Shown: piece after piece, positions 1 through 8,411 of the stretch
Position numbering within the stretch: the stretch's first letter is position 1
Layout: each line of letters starts with the position of its first letter
Assembly: GCA_902780025.1 (NCBI GenBank)
Contig: CACZDV010000023.1
Location: forward strand, 1-46,733
Direction: 5' to 3'
Length of the DNA: 46,733 nucleotides
DNA from: an uncultured Prevotellaceae bacterium
GTDB taxonomy: Bacteria > Bacteroidota > Bacteroidia > Bacteroidales > Bacteroidaceae
Made by a program: the position numbers and the translations under genes
The notes under the pieces: model-generated
What the model saw: only the letters and a program-made list of their open reading frames with translations
The model's database searches: none
What the model was told of the DNA's origin: nothing

Positions 1-33
1 TCGCTGTCAAAAAGAAACTATCTAATACAATTC

Positions 34-1257
34 ATGGAAAAAAGCAATTTGAATGTTGAGGCCTACACGGCCTCTCAAGAAGGAATGCTCGCAGTAGAGT
101 CGTTCCTCCAGGAGCGTTACCAGTTCCGTTTCAATGTGCTGAACGGAAAGGTAGAGTTTGTAACCAAGTCGGCTGTCGATGATGTCACCGCCGACAACGA
201 TGACGCATGGCGACCGCTGACGGAGCGCGCCCTCAACAGCATCATCATCCAGGCCAAGAGCGAGGATGTGTGCGAGGGAGGCAACCCGAAGGGGGACATC
301 CAGCTGTTGTTGTATTCTGAAAAGGTACGCGCGTACAATCCCGTTCGCGACTACCTTGAGGGACTGCCCCAATGGGACGGACAGAACCATGTAGCTCGCC
401 TCTTCAGCCGGCTGCCAGGACTGAGTTCCGAGCAGTCGGGATTCCTCTCGGTCTGGCTGCGCTCAATGGTGGCCCATTGGCTGCAGATGGATACGCTACA
501 CGGCAACGAGTGCGTACCCACGCTGATTGGCGCGCAAGGCTGCGGTAAGACCACTTTCCTGCGCCGCCTGCTGCCACAGCATCTGCGCCAGTACTATCTG
601 GACCACCTGAATCTCTCGAACAAGTTCGACAAGGAGATGGCCCTGACCAACAACCTGCTGGTGAACCTCGACGAACTCGACGCCATCCGTCCCAGCCAGC
701 ACGCGGCGCTGAAGCAGACGCTCTCGAAGAGCAAAGTGAACGGGCGCCCCATCTACGGCTGTTCGCAGGAAGACCGTCCGCGCTACGCCTCGTTTGTAGC
801 CACGACGAACAACCCTCATCCGCTGACTGATGCGACGGGCAGCCGTCGCTACATCTGCCTCACCATCCCTGACGGGCAGTTCATTGACAACACAGGCGAG
901 ATTGACTACAGTCAGCTCTACGCCCAGGTGCTCCACGAGATTCGTGAGCTGAAGTCGCCTTACTGGTTCAACAACGACGAGGTGGCGCGTATTCAGGAGC
1001 TGAACCTGGAGTATATGGAGAAGAAGGACATTGCCGAGATGGTTGACGCCTGCTTCCGCAAGCCCAAGGAGGGTGAGAGCGTGAAACCCCTGAACTGCGG
1101 CCAGCTCATCACGATTATCCGCCGCGACTACCCCTCCGTGAAGAGCGACCACACGACGAAAATCCGTTTGGGAAAGGCCCTGACGGAGTTGGGCTTCGAG
1201 CACAAGGAGCATTCGCACGTCGCCTACTATCGTGCCGTGCCGCGCAAGGTGGCCTGA
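34..1257 (+). CDS. VapE-like (virulence-associated E family) P-loop ATPase
   Basis: This 407-residue protein resembles the VapE/D5-like helicase family, which is found mostly in prophages and integrative elements and is thought to act in element DNA replication. A Walker A motif (GAQGCGKTT) lies near residues 166-174, and a Walker B-like stretch (LLVNLDELD) follows about 40 residues later. The segment TTNNPHPLTDATGSRR fits the sensor/arginine-finger region of this family. Many Bacteroidales versions carry an N-terminal primase-like domain of several hundred residues. This one begins close to the ATPase part, so it is a short form, or its partner domain is a separate gene left of the window edge. 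The ATG at 34 is the first start in frame within the window. No integrase or phage gene is visible beside it, so transfer is inferred only from the family. Confidence 0.8.
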   Translation: MEKSNLNVEAYTASQEGMLAVESFLQERYQFRFNVLNGKVEFVTKSAVDDVTADNDDAWRPLTERALNSIIIQAKSEDVCEGGNPKGDIQLLLYSEKVRAYNPVRDYLEGLPQWDGQNHVARLFSRLPGLSSEQSGFLSVWLRSMVAHWLQMDTLHGNECVPTLIGAQGCGKTTFLRRLLPQHLRQYYLDHLNLSNKFDKEMALTNNLLVNLDELDAIRPSQHAALKQTLSKSKVNGRPIYGCSQEDRPRYASFVATTNNPHPLTDATGSRRYICLTIPDGQFIDNTGEIDYSQLYAQVLHEIRELKSPYWFNNDEVARIQELNLEYMEKKDIAEMVDACFRKPKEGESVKPLNCGQLITIIRRDYPSVKSDHTTKIRLGKALTELGFEHKEHSHVAYYRAVPRKVA

Positions 1258-1288
1258 GCCTTCGAGGGGGGGATTGGACGGGACCTCT

Positions 1289-1317
1289 ACGGGAGGTGTC
1301 AGCTAGACACCTCCCGT
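1289..1317. terminator. Perfect 12-bp stem hairpin between convergent genes
   Basis: ACGGGAGGTGTC (1289-1300) pairs perfectly with GACACCTCCCGT (1306-1317) across the loop AGCTA. The hairpin lies 31 nt after the VapE-like gene and before the end of the minus-strand small peptide gene, so it could stop transcription from either side. No strong T-run follows on either strand, so the terminator role is inferred. A second palindrome, CTTTGTACAAAG, lies at 1328-1339, and a further CGGGAGGT copy lies just beyond. Confidence 0.45.
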
Positions 1318-1381
1318 CCTGAAACCCCTTTGTACAAAGACGTTTCAGAAGAAAACGGGAGGTTGGGAGGTTAAAATGAGG

Positions 1382-1558
1382 TCAACTATCCTCACCAATG
1401 ACCCATAAGTGAAACAGACGAGTGGACGGGTTCAGTTCGCCTTCTTCATCCACACCGCCGTAATCGATGTTATTGGTGGAATTGACGGAACCGCAGAACA
1501 TGTTATCCAATTCGGCATAGATCACCATCAGGGAAGGGGAAACGTAGGTTTTCTTCAT
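1382..1558 (-). CDS. Small 58-residue peptide with MKKxY start and Gly-Gly motif, translationally coupled
   Basis: This ORF starts with MKKTYVSPSLMVIYAEL and ends with GEDS; it has 58 codons plus TGA. Its ATG (1558-1556) overlaps the TGA stop of the secreted phosphatase gene upstream (1557-1555) in an ATGA arrangement, which argues for real, coupled translation. The sequence has the look of a class of short Bacteroidales/Prevotella proteins beginning MKKxYxxP, with a hydrophobic stretch, then a Gly/Asp-rich segment (here IDYGGVDEEGELNPS) and a variable tail. Their function is unknown to me. It has no convincing membrane span and only one Cys. It could be a secreted or modified peptide, a small partner of the phosphatase, or a structural protein; the sequence does not decide. 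No other ORF covers this stretch on the minus strand. Confidence 0.65.
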   Translation of the reverse strand: MKKTYVSPSLMVIYAELDNMFCGSVNSTNNIDYGGVDEEGELNPSTRLFHLWVIGEDS

Positions 1559-3804
1559 CTGACGACCTCCTTTCTTCCATTCAGGATATACACACCCTTC
1601 CCAAGATTCTCCACGCGGCGACCCTGCAGATCATAATAATACGAACCATTTCTGAAACGTTCAAAGTCGTGTGTACTGATATTTGTTGGTTCGGAATTGA
1701 ATGACAGTCGGATTCGTGAACCGTCCGGATGTTGGGTGTCGGAGTAACTGGCCAGCACGTCGAAGAAGTTGAAGTAGGCACGATAGCCTTTCATCTTCGT
1801 CTTGCCCCTGGAGTACCAGAACTTGTTGCCGTTGAGGAACAGACGACCACTATCAAGCACGGTGTTGGCCACATAGGTGCCGACCATCTGTCGCGACATG
1901 TCCTTAGAAGGACTAGTGTCGAAGTCGACCACCGCTTCCTGCGGGTCAATGGTCACCCCCTGCACGGAAAACTCGGCAACGGGCGACGACACCCAGATAA
2001 GACAGGGACGGTTAGCTTCGACGGCTGAGGCATCGGCAAAGTCGACCGTCAGCATATCCGTCTGCTCATCGTAGACGTAGTCGTTGAACGCTGCGAGTTG
2101 TACGTCGGCGCCGAAGGCCGACTTCACCTGTTCGGCAGTCATGGAGAACGGCAGGCAGAGGGTGCTCCACTCCTGGGCGTTGATAGTGCGGCGAACGGTG
2201 ACATCAACGTTCTCAGCCGCCACGGGGACGGTGATGGAATCCTCGTCGAGCACCACTTCCGTCATCAGGCGTCTGAAGTCGTCGATGTCCTGTTGAGTGA
2301 TGCCGAAGCTCCGAGCCATCCGTTCAACCTTCTCGTGGAACGTGTTGCCTTGGAAGTTTACCTTGACGTAATTGATAAGTTTATGCCATGCATGCTCATA
2401 ATCATTGGTATTACCGCTAACAAACCGATAGCGTCGGTCATAGGTGTAGGACGTCATCTCATAGTCCTTCGCCAAGTCGCTCTCAGAGACTCCCAGCAGC
2501 GCCTCAAGCAGGAAAGCGAACGTACCGGTACGGTCGGCGCCCAGATTACAGTGGAAGATGACGTTCTTCCCTGCACGCAAACTACTTACCGTCTTTTCAA
2601 AGCAATTCTTGAGTTGTTGCTGGGTATTAGTAACTCCATATACGTATTGCTGAATCTGGTAATTACTGCCATGACAGTATTCCAGCAAGTTTTCAACAGG
2701 GCTGCCATTATAGTCGCCAAAGTCAATCTCAACACCCACACCCTGTACGTTCAGCAGTTCGTTGATACCCTCTTGAGTAATCTTCAGCTGCTTATCGGGT
2801 ATTTCCAGTTCTCCTGTGCGGAACACTTTTCCATACTTGACACGCTTGCCGTCCGGCAGCCTCCAGCCTCCGATGTCGCGGAAATTATAGACATAACCGA
2901 TGTTCAGCATCCTCACCGTTCCTTCCGTCCTGAAACTTCCATCAGCGATCTCTGACCGTGTGTCGTCGGCATTGACGACATACAGCCGATAGGTATATGA
3001 CTTCTGCGGAATAAGGTTCCAGACCTCCAAGACTTTTGATTCCAAGGCGTGAACGTCAGAACGCACCATTGAACCGTCAGCATATATTTCGAGAACGAGT
3101 TCCTTACCCTCGCCAACGACGGGAGGAATCAACCTGACTGGCGACGGCAGGTCCTTGCGGTACTGGGTTGACTGGGTGGTGTAATCGGTGATAAGGGTAA
3201 AGGTATAGTCATCATCCGGATAGACCACATTCTGAATGAAATCGTGAGTGACGGGGTTCTCCAGACAGAAATTCTCCTCCACCTCACCGACTTCAACGAT
3301 GGTTATCCCTGTCGACTCTTTGGTCCACCCCGCATTCTTATAGGCCGTCAAGGTGCCTACCGGAATATACAGTATACAGTCGTCAGGTACCGAGGCAAAA
3401 GCTCCCGTGCCTAACGACTGCGGATACAGCATGTTCGAATGGATGCTCTTCAAGGACCTACAGTCGCGAAAAGCATTCTTCCCAATGGTGGTCATCGTGC
3501 TGGGTATGGTGACGGAAGTGAGGTTGGTACAGCCTAAAAAAGCATTTTCTGCGATAGCAGTAATCTTATAAGTTCTTGTAATACTCCACCACCATCCGCT
3601 CTGTGAAGTATATGTCACAGTCTCAGGAATCACAATGCTACCTGTATACTTACTTGACGTCTTGGCTGTGACCGCCGCTTTATAGGGAATGTTATCATCA
3701 CCGCTACTACCAGCAAAATTATAGTTTATCCCGCCCACCTCCTGTGCAAAGAGTGACAGGGGGAATATCAGAAGGGATAGGAGTAACAGCCGTAGTTCGT
3801 TCAT
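1555..3804 (-). CDS. Secreted LRR / tyrosine phosphatase protein with Prevotella-type C-terminal domain
   Basis: The 749-residue product starts at the ATG at 3804, which gives a clear signal peptide (MNELRLLLLSLLIFPLSLFAQ); the frame is open further upstream but lacks sense there. Residues about 60-160 hold BspA-like LRR_5 repeats (IAENAFLGCTNLTSVTIPS and the following unit). A fibronectin-like stretch follows. A Y_phosphatase3-type domain comes next, with NIGYVYNFRDIGG and the catalytic HCX5R loop HCNLGADRTG near residue 417. The C-terminal part has the INAQEWSTLCLPFSMTAEQV motif and ends YYDLQGRRV...GKGVYILNG, a tail common in Prevotella secreted proteins and possibly used for type IX secretion or surface attachment. 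It follows the DUF4421 gene by 11 nt and overlaps the small peptide gene. The natural substrate is unknown; dephosphorylation outside the cytoplasm is inferred. Confidence 0.85.
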   Translation of the reverse strand: MNELRLLLLSLLIFPLSLFAQEVGGINYNFAGSSGDDNIPYKAAVTAKTSSKYTGSIVIPETVTYTSQSGWWWSITRTYKITAIAENAFLGCTNLTSVTIPSTMTTIGKNAFRDCRSLKSIHSNMLYPQSLGTGAFASVPDDCILYIPVGTLTAYKNAGWTKESTGITIVEVGEVEENFCLENPVTHDFIQNVVYPDDDYTFTLITDYTTQSTQYRKDLPSPVRLIPPVVGEGKELVLEIYADGSMVRSDVHALESKVLEVWNLIPQKSYTYRLYVVNADDTRSEIADGSFRTEGTVRMLNIGYVYNFRDIGGWRLPDGKRVKYGKVFRTGELEIPDKQLKITQEGINELLNVQGVGVEIDFGDYNGSPVENLLEYCHGSNYQIQQYVYGVTNTQQQLKNCFEKTVSSLRAGKNVIFHCNLGADRTGTFAFLLEALLGVSESDLAKDYEMTSYTYDRRYRFVSGNTNDYEHAWHKLINYVKVNFQGNTFHEKVERMARSFGITQQDIDDFRRLMTEVVLDEDSITVPVAAENVDVTVRRTINAQEWSTLCLPFSMTAEQVKSAFGADVQLAAFNDYVYDEQTDMLTVDFADASAVEANRPCLIWVSSPVAEFSVQGVTIDPQEAVVDFDTSPSKDMSRQMVGTYVANTVLDSGRLFLNGNKFWYSRGKTKMKGYRAYFNFFDVLASYSDTQHPDGSRIRLSFNSEPTNISTHDFERFRNGSYYYDLQGRRVENLGKGVYILNGRKEVVR

Positions 3805-3815
3805 ATAAGATTGTA

Positions 3816-4859
3816 CTATAATCTGACGCCGAAGAAGGCACGGGCGAGATATTTGTTCTGGTTTAATTTTATGTCGCCGTTGTCGTAGAAGGAGTTGCTC
3901 ATGATGAGTGAGGCTCCAGCGTTGTAGCGGGGCGTAAAGTGATAGACAAGGGCGGCGCGCTCGTTGAAGATCATGTTGAAGCACAGGCGGTGGTCCTTCA
4001 TCTCATCGCCATTGACCGTCAGTCGGTTGTGCTTGTAAAGCACGGCAGAGGGTAGGGCGGAGAGGTGGAACAGCCACTGTGAATGACGGCCGAACACGAA
4101 GTTGTAGCCGTAGCCGCCTCCGAGGGCGATGTTGGCGAAGGTGAGGTGAACCTCAGGGGCCTGCGGACTGCGCGCCTTCAGCTCGTCGGTGGTCTTGATG
4201 CTTCCCGACTGAACACTGAGGCCCGCCAGCCATGAACCGGCCGAGCGTAGCTGGTAATAGTTCTGGAACAAAGCCGCAGGAAAGGAGAACCGGCGGTGGT
4301 TGAAGGAGTAATAGGCAGAGACGTTCACCACGTTCATACGCAGGCCGTCCTTGTCGAGATGGTCGATGTCACGATACTGGATGTCGCCCGCCAGCGAGTT
4401 GGCGCGCTGGTAGTTGATGTCGAAGCTGAGCTGCTGTCCGTGGTATTCGAAGTTGAATTCGTAGTCGTTGTAGTCGCCGCCTATCTTAGCGGGGTTGACA
4501 GAGATGGTGGCGGCAATGTCGCAGTAGTTCACCTCCAGTCCCAGGGTGTTGTTCGTCTTGGTGTGAAGGTCATACTCCGAATAGACATCTTTCACCGTTC
4601 CCTTGGCGTGGATGTAGTTACCGGTCTGGTTGCCTAAGAGCCTGAACAGCCACTTCTCCTTGGGGCGGGCCACGTAGTTGGTGTCGTACTTCGTCTTGTA
4701 GTACTTGTCGGATAGCTTGTTGTTCAAGCGCTTGCCTAAACCGAGCTTCTTCTCTTGCGACACGACGGTGTCGGTATCCAGACTGCTGTCAGCGGCGGAC
4801 TGGGCGTTCGCCGCTGACGTAACAGCTGAGAATAGTATAAAAAACAGATACTTTTTCAC
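3816..4859 (-). CDS. DUF4421 family outer-envelope protein (first paralogue)
   Basis: This 347-residue protein has a signal peptide (MKKYLFFILFSAVTSAANAQ) and then alternating aromatic and polar segments typical of a beta-barrel, ending in F (AFFGVRL region). It resembles the DUF4421 family of Bacteroidales, whose function is unknown. The start codon is GTG at 4859. An in-frame TGA lies six bases upstream, so no earlier start is possible. The GTG belongs to a GTGAAAAGTGA-type repeat array, so the repeat supplies the start codon. A second DUF4421 protein occurs at 34865-36031. The gene is followed after 11 nt by the secreted phosphatase, which suggests co-transcription. Confidence 0.75.
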   Translation of the reverse strand: MKKYLFFILFSAVTSAANAQSAADSSLDTDTVVSQEKKLGLGKRLNNKLSDKYYKTKYDTNYVARPKEKWLFRLLGNQTGNYIHAKGTVKDVYSEYDLHTKTNNTLGLEVNYCDIAATISVNPAKIGGDYNDYEFNFEYHGQQLSFDINYQRANSLAGDIQYRDIDHLDKDGLRMNVVNVSAYYSFNHRRFSFPAALFQNYYQLRSAGSWLAGLSVQSGSIKTTDELKARSPQAPEVHLTFANIALGGGYGYNFVFGRHSQWLFHLSALPSAVLYKHNRLTVNGDEMKDHRLCFNMIFNERAALVYHFTPRYNAGASLIMSNSFYDNGDIKLNQNKYLARAFFGVRL

Positions 4860-4892
4860 TTTTCACTCTTCATTCTTCACTTTTGACTTCGT
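4852..4892. repeat. GTGAAAAG-type intergenic array at a start codon
   Basis: On the minus strand this reads as repeated units of the form GTGAAAA, GTGAAGAATGAA and GAGTGAAAA. It is one of several such arrays in the window (also at 28252-28335, 34317-34343, 44527-44585 and 46611-46646). It overlaps the first codons of the DUF4421 gene and contains its GTG start. Confidence 0.7.
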
Positions 4893-4909
4893 CGACTTTC
4901 CTCACGCTC

Positions 4910-4937
4910 GGCCATTTGCAAGCTCGCTTGCATGGCC
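4910..4937. repeat. Intergenic hairpin
   Basis: GGCCA (4910-4914) pairs with TGGCC (4933-4937), and TGCAAG (4917-4922) pairs with CTTGCA (4927-4932), with loop CTCG and a TT bulge. It sits between two co-directional minus-strand genes without a T-run. It may be a processing or attenuation hairpin, or a dispersed palindromic element. Confidence 0.5.
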
Positions 4938-4963
4938 CTCGCTTAATCGGAAAGTTCACTTCA

Positions 4964-7330
4964 TTACAGACGGCAGGTGAGTCCAATCTTACTTTCAAAG
5001 GTTCTGGCGCGCACCGTACTGTTCTCACGCAGGATCAAGTCTTTGTCGTAATAATAGTTGTAGTGCGTACGACGACCATAGTAAGAACCAGAGAGGGTGA
5101 TAGACCACTGACGGGCGAGGTGCATCTCGATGACGGGATTGATGACCAACAGCGCAGCATTGCTGTTGTCACCCTGCACGTTGAGGTAATGCAGGTCGGC
5201 GGTGCCGTCAACATAGGGCTGTAGGTCCTTGTCCTCGTAGCCCTTCCAGGTCCAGAGACGGAAGTACTTAGCGTTGAGAATGATGCGTCCGTACTTGCCG
5301 AAGTCGAGCTGTGTCTTCGACTTGACGCTGAATCCGCTGCCCATGTTGTAGTCGCGCTCGATGACGTTGAAGAAGTCACTCTTGGTACCGCCGAGCAGGA
5401 TGCCACTCGCGAAGATACGCTGTTCCATCTTCGACAAGTATCCCATCTGAGGCAGCGAGAAGATGAAGCCAGGACCAAAACCGGCAGCCTCGCTGATGCG
5501 GTAGGGCGTCAGCTCGGAACCGTCCTCGATGGGCTTGGCATCGTAGTAGTTGAAATGCTGATAGATACCGAACTCACCAGCCATATCCTTCTCGTCGAGA
5601 ATAGGCGTACTCCACAGACGTCCCACGATGTTCAGCGTGTTCACCATGGGCTGTCCGCCACCAAAGGCGGAATTGGCCTCGATGTCGAAGAAGTCGTAAG
5701 GAGTGGTATGCTTATCGCCGTCTACCGATGTACCGTAGGTCAGCGTCACATTGACGTAGGGCGCATGGATGCCGCGGAACAGGGCACCGTCGTCGGCCAG
5801 ATAGCGCCAACCCACGGAGATCGATGCATCGACAGGACTCTCCCCATAGTCGTGATAGCGATAATGGTCACGGCGCACACGCCAGGCATCGCCGCTGATG
5901 ATACGGTGCAAGCCCTGGATGGGGTTGACAATGGCAGCAGCAGCCTCGCGCAGGAAACGGGGGAAGCCGTGTGTGCGGTCGTCGAGGAAGGTCAAGCTGA
6001 GCCGGTGTGACATTTCACCGATGGCCATACCGCCGCACGAAGTGGCGATAATATCGTTGATGGCCGGGGGCTCCGTCTCACCTAAGAACTCCCACATGGC
6101 CGAGCCAGCCAGTGCGTAGGGCGCAGACTCCCAGAACGACAGACCATTGGTACGGGCTGCGTTGAAGTAGAGGTTGCCATGATAGGGATGGGCAAACATG
6201 TTGGTAATGAAGAAGTCGTTGTCCCACACCATACCGTCGGTGAAGTTGCGTTTCAGCGAACGCAGGGTGGTCTGGGCGAAGTCGGAATTGAGAGCGTAGC
6301 GGTCGAACAGCTGTACGCCGATGTTGATGCCCGTCACCTCGGCGGCAGCCTGCCAGTAGCGCTTCGGCGTGGGCAGCGCCATCGTCTCGTCTGTAGCCTC
6401 GAACGACTTACGCTTGTCGTCCCAAGCACGCTTCCAAGAGTCGTGCTGGTTACGGGGCTGGCGGTAAGTCAGACCCAGTTCCACCAACGGACGGTTGCGG
6501 TAGGTCTCGTTGCGGTCGTAGTAGCGCGTCCATCCCCAGCCGGCCGATACAAAGGCGCCGTACTTTTCATTGATTCTATAGTCGACATTGATGCGGGCCT
6601 GCAGCGAGTACAGGCGTTCAGGCTTTACGCTGTTTTCCCTTGAGAAGGTCTCCACATGGTAGTAGCCGAGGTCGCCGCTCAGGCTCCACTTCGGCGAGAG
6701 CTGCTTGTACAGACCCAGGCGGTAGAACAGGGCGCCCGAGAACTTCGAATCGAGACCCATGAAGTGCGTTCCCACACCCAAGATGCTGTAGGAGTTCTTG
6801 TTGCGGTAGCGAACGGCAAGGTTTGCCTTGGTCGACGAGCCGCCGTAGAGCATCACGTCGATGTCGGTCATCGGGTTGACGTTCACAAAACCAATCTTAT
6901 GGCCGATACTGTCGTACGACAAGTTGACGATTCCAACCTGCCAGCCCTTGGGATGCCTGCGGGCAATGTTGAACACGCCAATCTGCGCGCCGTTCAGCGA
7001 GTCGGCAAAGTTGATGGCTGCCAACTGCAAACCACGCTGCATGGCCGACGAGACATTCAGGACGCCTGACAACTGCACGCCCTTGTCCATGCCGGCCGTG
7101 ATGTTGCTGATACTGCTCAGCTGCAGGCCGTTGAACTTGTGTGCCGATGTATTGGAAACACCCGACAACTGCACGCCGTGGCCGCCATCGGCAGCCACCG
7201 ACGAGATGACGCCCACCTGGACGCTCTTCACCGAGTCCTGCACACTGACGATGCCCACAGGGAATTTCTGTGCCTGCGAATATAGGATGCAGAAATGCAA
7301 AAATGCAAAAACTAAAAGAGACTTTCTCAT
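4964..7330 (-). CDS. DUF3943 family outer-envelope protein (large form)
   Basis: The 788-residue product starts at the ATG at 7330, giving the signal peptide MRKSLLVFAFLHFCILYSQAQ; a TTG 18 nt upstream is less likely. Residues about 30-160 hold a ladder of short degenerate repeats (GVQLSGVSN, GLQLSSISN, GVQLSGVLN, GLQLAAINF). The middle contains the DUF3943-like core with HPYHGNLYFNAARTNGL and PPAINDIIATSCGGMAIGEM. The remainder is rich in aromatic beta-strand patterns consistent with an outer-membrane barrel. Function is unknown. The gene follows pfkA by 37 nt. A shorter paralogue (38339-39739) shares the core motif but lacks the N-terminal repeat ladder. Confidence 0.75.
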   Translation of the reverse strand: MRKSLLVFAFLHFCILYSQAQKFPVGIVSVQDSVKSVQVGVISSVAADGGHGVQLSGVSNTSAHKFNGLQLSSISNITAGMDKGVQLSGVLNVSSAMQRGLQLAAINFADSLNGAQIGVFNIARRHPKGWQVGIVNLSYDSIGHKIGFVNVNPMTDIDVMLYGGSSTKANLAVRYRNKNSYSILGVGTHFMGLDSKFSGALFYRLGLYKQLSPKWSLSGDLGYYHVETFSRENSVKPERLYSLQARINVDYRINEKYGAFVSAGWGWTRYYDRNETYRNRPLVELGLTYRQPRNQHDSWKRAWDDKRKSFEATDETMALPTPKRYWQAAAEVTGINIGVQLFDRYALNSDFAQTTLRSLKRNFTDGMVWDNDFFITNMFAHPYHGNLYFNAARTNGLSFWESAPYALAGSAMWEFLGETEPPAINDIIATSCGGMAIGEMSHRLSLTFLDDRTHGFPRFLREAAAAIVNPIQGLHRIISGDAWRVRRDHYRYHDYGESPVDASISVGWRYLADDGALFRGIHAPYVNVTLTYGTSVDGDKHTTPYDFFDIEANSAFGGGQPMVNTLNIVGRLWSTPILDEKDMAGEFGIYQHFNYYDAKPIEDGSELTPYRISEAAGFGPGFIFSLPQMGYLSKMEQRIFASGILLGGTKSDFFNVIERDYNMGSGFSVKSKTQLDFGKYGRIILNAKYFRLWTWKGYEDKDLQPYVDGTADLHYLNVQGDNSNAALLVINPVIEMHLARQWSITLSGSYYGRRTHYNYYYDKDLILRENSTVRARTFESKIGLTCRL

Positions 7331-7367
7331 TGATTCTTCATTTTTCAATTTTCAATCTTCAATTTCT

Positions 7368-8345
7368 CTAAATGCTCAGTTCGTCGAGCACTGTAATCAG
7401 GCGCTTGTCGAAGCGCTTGTCGGTACGGATGCACTCGGAGAAGGGCACGTAGACGATGTCGTTGTTGCGGTAGCCCACCATCACATTGCGTTGCCCCTGC
7501 AGGATGGCCTCGACGGCTCCCACACCCGTGCAGCTGGCCAGAATGCGGTCGCGGGCCGAGGGCGTGCCGCCACGCTGCAGATGTCCGAGGATGGAGACGC
7601 GCACGTCGAACTCCGGGAACTCATGCTTCACACGGTCGGCATAGTACATGGCGCCACACTTCGGACTCTCCGACACGATGACGATGCACGACTTCTTCGA
7701 CTTACGGATACCGCGTCCCATGAAGGCGGCCAGTTGGTCGACATCAGTAGTCTCTTCAGGCACAATAGCGGCCTCGGCGCCACAGGCGATAGCGCAGTTC
7801 TGCGCCAGGAAACCAGCGTCGCGACCCATCACCTCAACGAAGAAGATGCGCTCATGCGAGTTGGCGGTGTCGCGGATGCGGTCCACGCACTCCATGATGG
7901 TGTTCATCGTGGTGTCGTAACCGATGGTGGCATCGGTGCCGTAGAGGTCGTTGTCGATGGTGCCGGGCAGACCGATGCAAGGGAAGTCGAACTCCACGCC
8001 GAAGTTCCAGGCACCAGTCAACGAACCATTGCCGCCGATGACGACGAGGGCGTCTATACCCTCCTTCTTACAGGTCTCGTAGGCCTTCTGTCGGCCTTCG
8101 GGCGTCATGAACTCCGTCGAGCGGGCAGTCTTCAGAATGGTGCCGCCGCGGGTGATGATACCGCTCACGTTTTCCGTCGTAAAATCCTTGACTTCACCAT
8201 TGATCAGTCCATCGTAACCCCGATAGATGCCTTTGATGTTAAACTGATTGTAGATACCAGCGCGAGTCACGGCACGGATAGCCGCATTCATGCCGGGGGC
8301 ATCGCCGCCCGACGTCAAAATACCGATAGTCTTAATCTTTGCCAT
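7368..8345 (-). CDS. pfkA: ATP-dependent 6-phosphofructokinase
   Basis: This 325-residue cytoplasmic enzyme phosphorylates fructose 6-phosphate to fructose 1,6-bisphosphate in glycolysis. The ATP/F6P motifs are present: SGGDAPGMN near residues 12-20, PGTIDND with the catalytic base near residue 131, [10 protein letters not shown] and LGHLQRGG. The Gly in PGTIDND fits ATP rather than pyrophosphate use. One oddity is that the GGDGS motif of Escherichia coli PfkA (with Mg/ATP-contacting Asp103) reads GGNGS here (Asn106, codon AAT). The rest is canonical, so I expect an active enzyme with possibly altered nucleotide or metal handling. A good Bacteroidetes promoter lies just upstream. Confidence 0.96.
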   Translation of the reverse strand: MAKIKTIGILTSGGDAPGMNAAIRAVTRAGIYNQFNIKGIYRGYDGLINGEVKDFTTENVSGIITRGGTILKTARSTEFMTPEGRQKAYETCKKEGIDALVVIGGNGSLTGAWNFGVEFDFPCIGLPGTIDNDLYGTDATIGYDTTMNTIMECVDRIRDTANSHERIFFVEVMGRDAGFLAQNCAIACGAEAAIVPEETTDVDQLAAFMGRGIRKSKKSCIVIVSESPKCGAMYYADRVKHEFPEFDVRVSILGHLQRGGTPSARDRILASCTGVGAVEAILQGQRNVMVGYRNNDIVYVPFSECIRTDKRFDKRLITVLDELSI

Positions 8346-8370
8346 AGTGATAATTGTTTAAATTGTGTTG

Positions 8371-8402
8371 CAAAGGTACGAAGAATCGCCGTAACCACCA
8401 AA
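8371..8402 (-). promoter_or_regulatory. Promoter of pfkA
   Basis: On the minus strand, -33 TTTG (8399-8402) is followed after 20 nt by -7 TACCTTTG (8371-8378), matching the Bacteroidetes consensus. Transcription would start a few bases downstream, about 20 nt before the pfkA ATG. Confidence 0.75.
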
Positions 8403-8411
8403 TTCTCGCAC

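Noticed and set aside
1409-1636. 75-codon plus-strand frame after the VapE-like gene
   Set aside because: It is antisense to the 58-residue peptide gene and the end of the phosphatase gene, and lacks a plausible start context.
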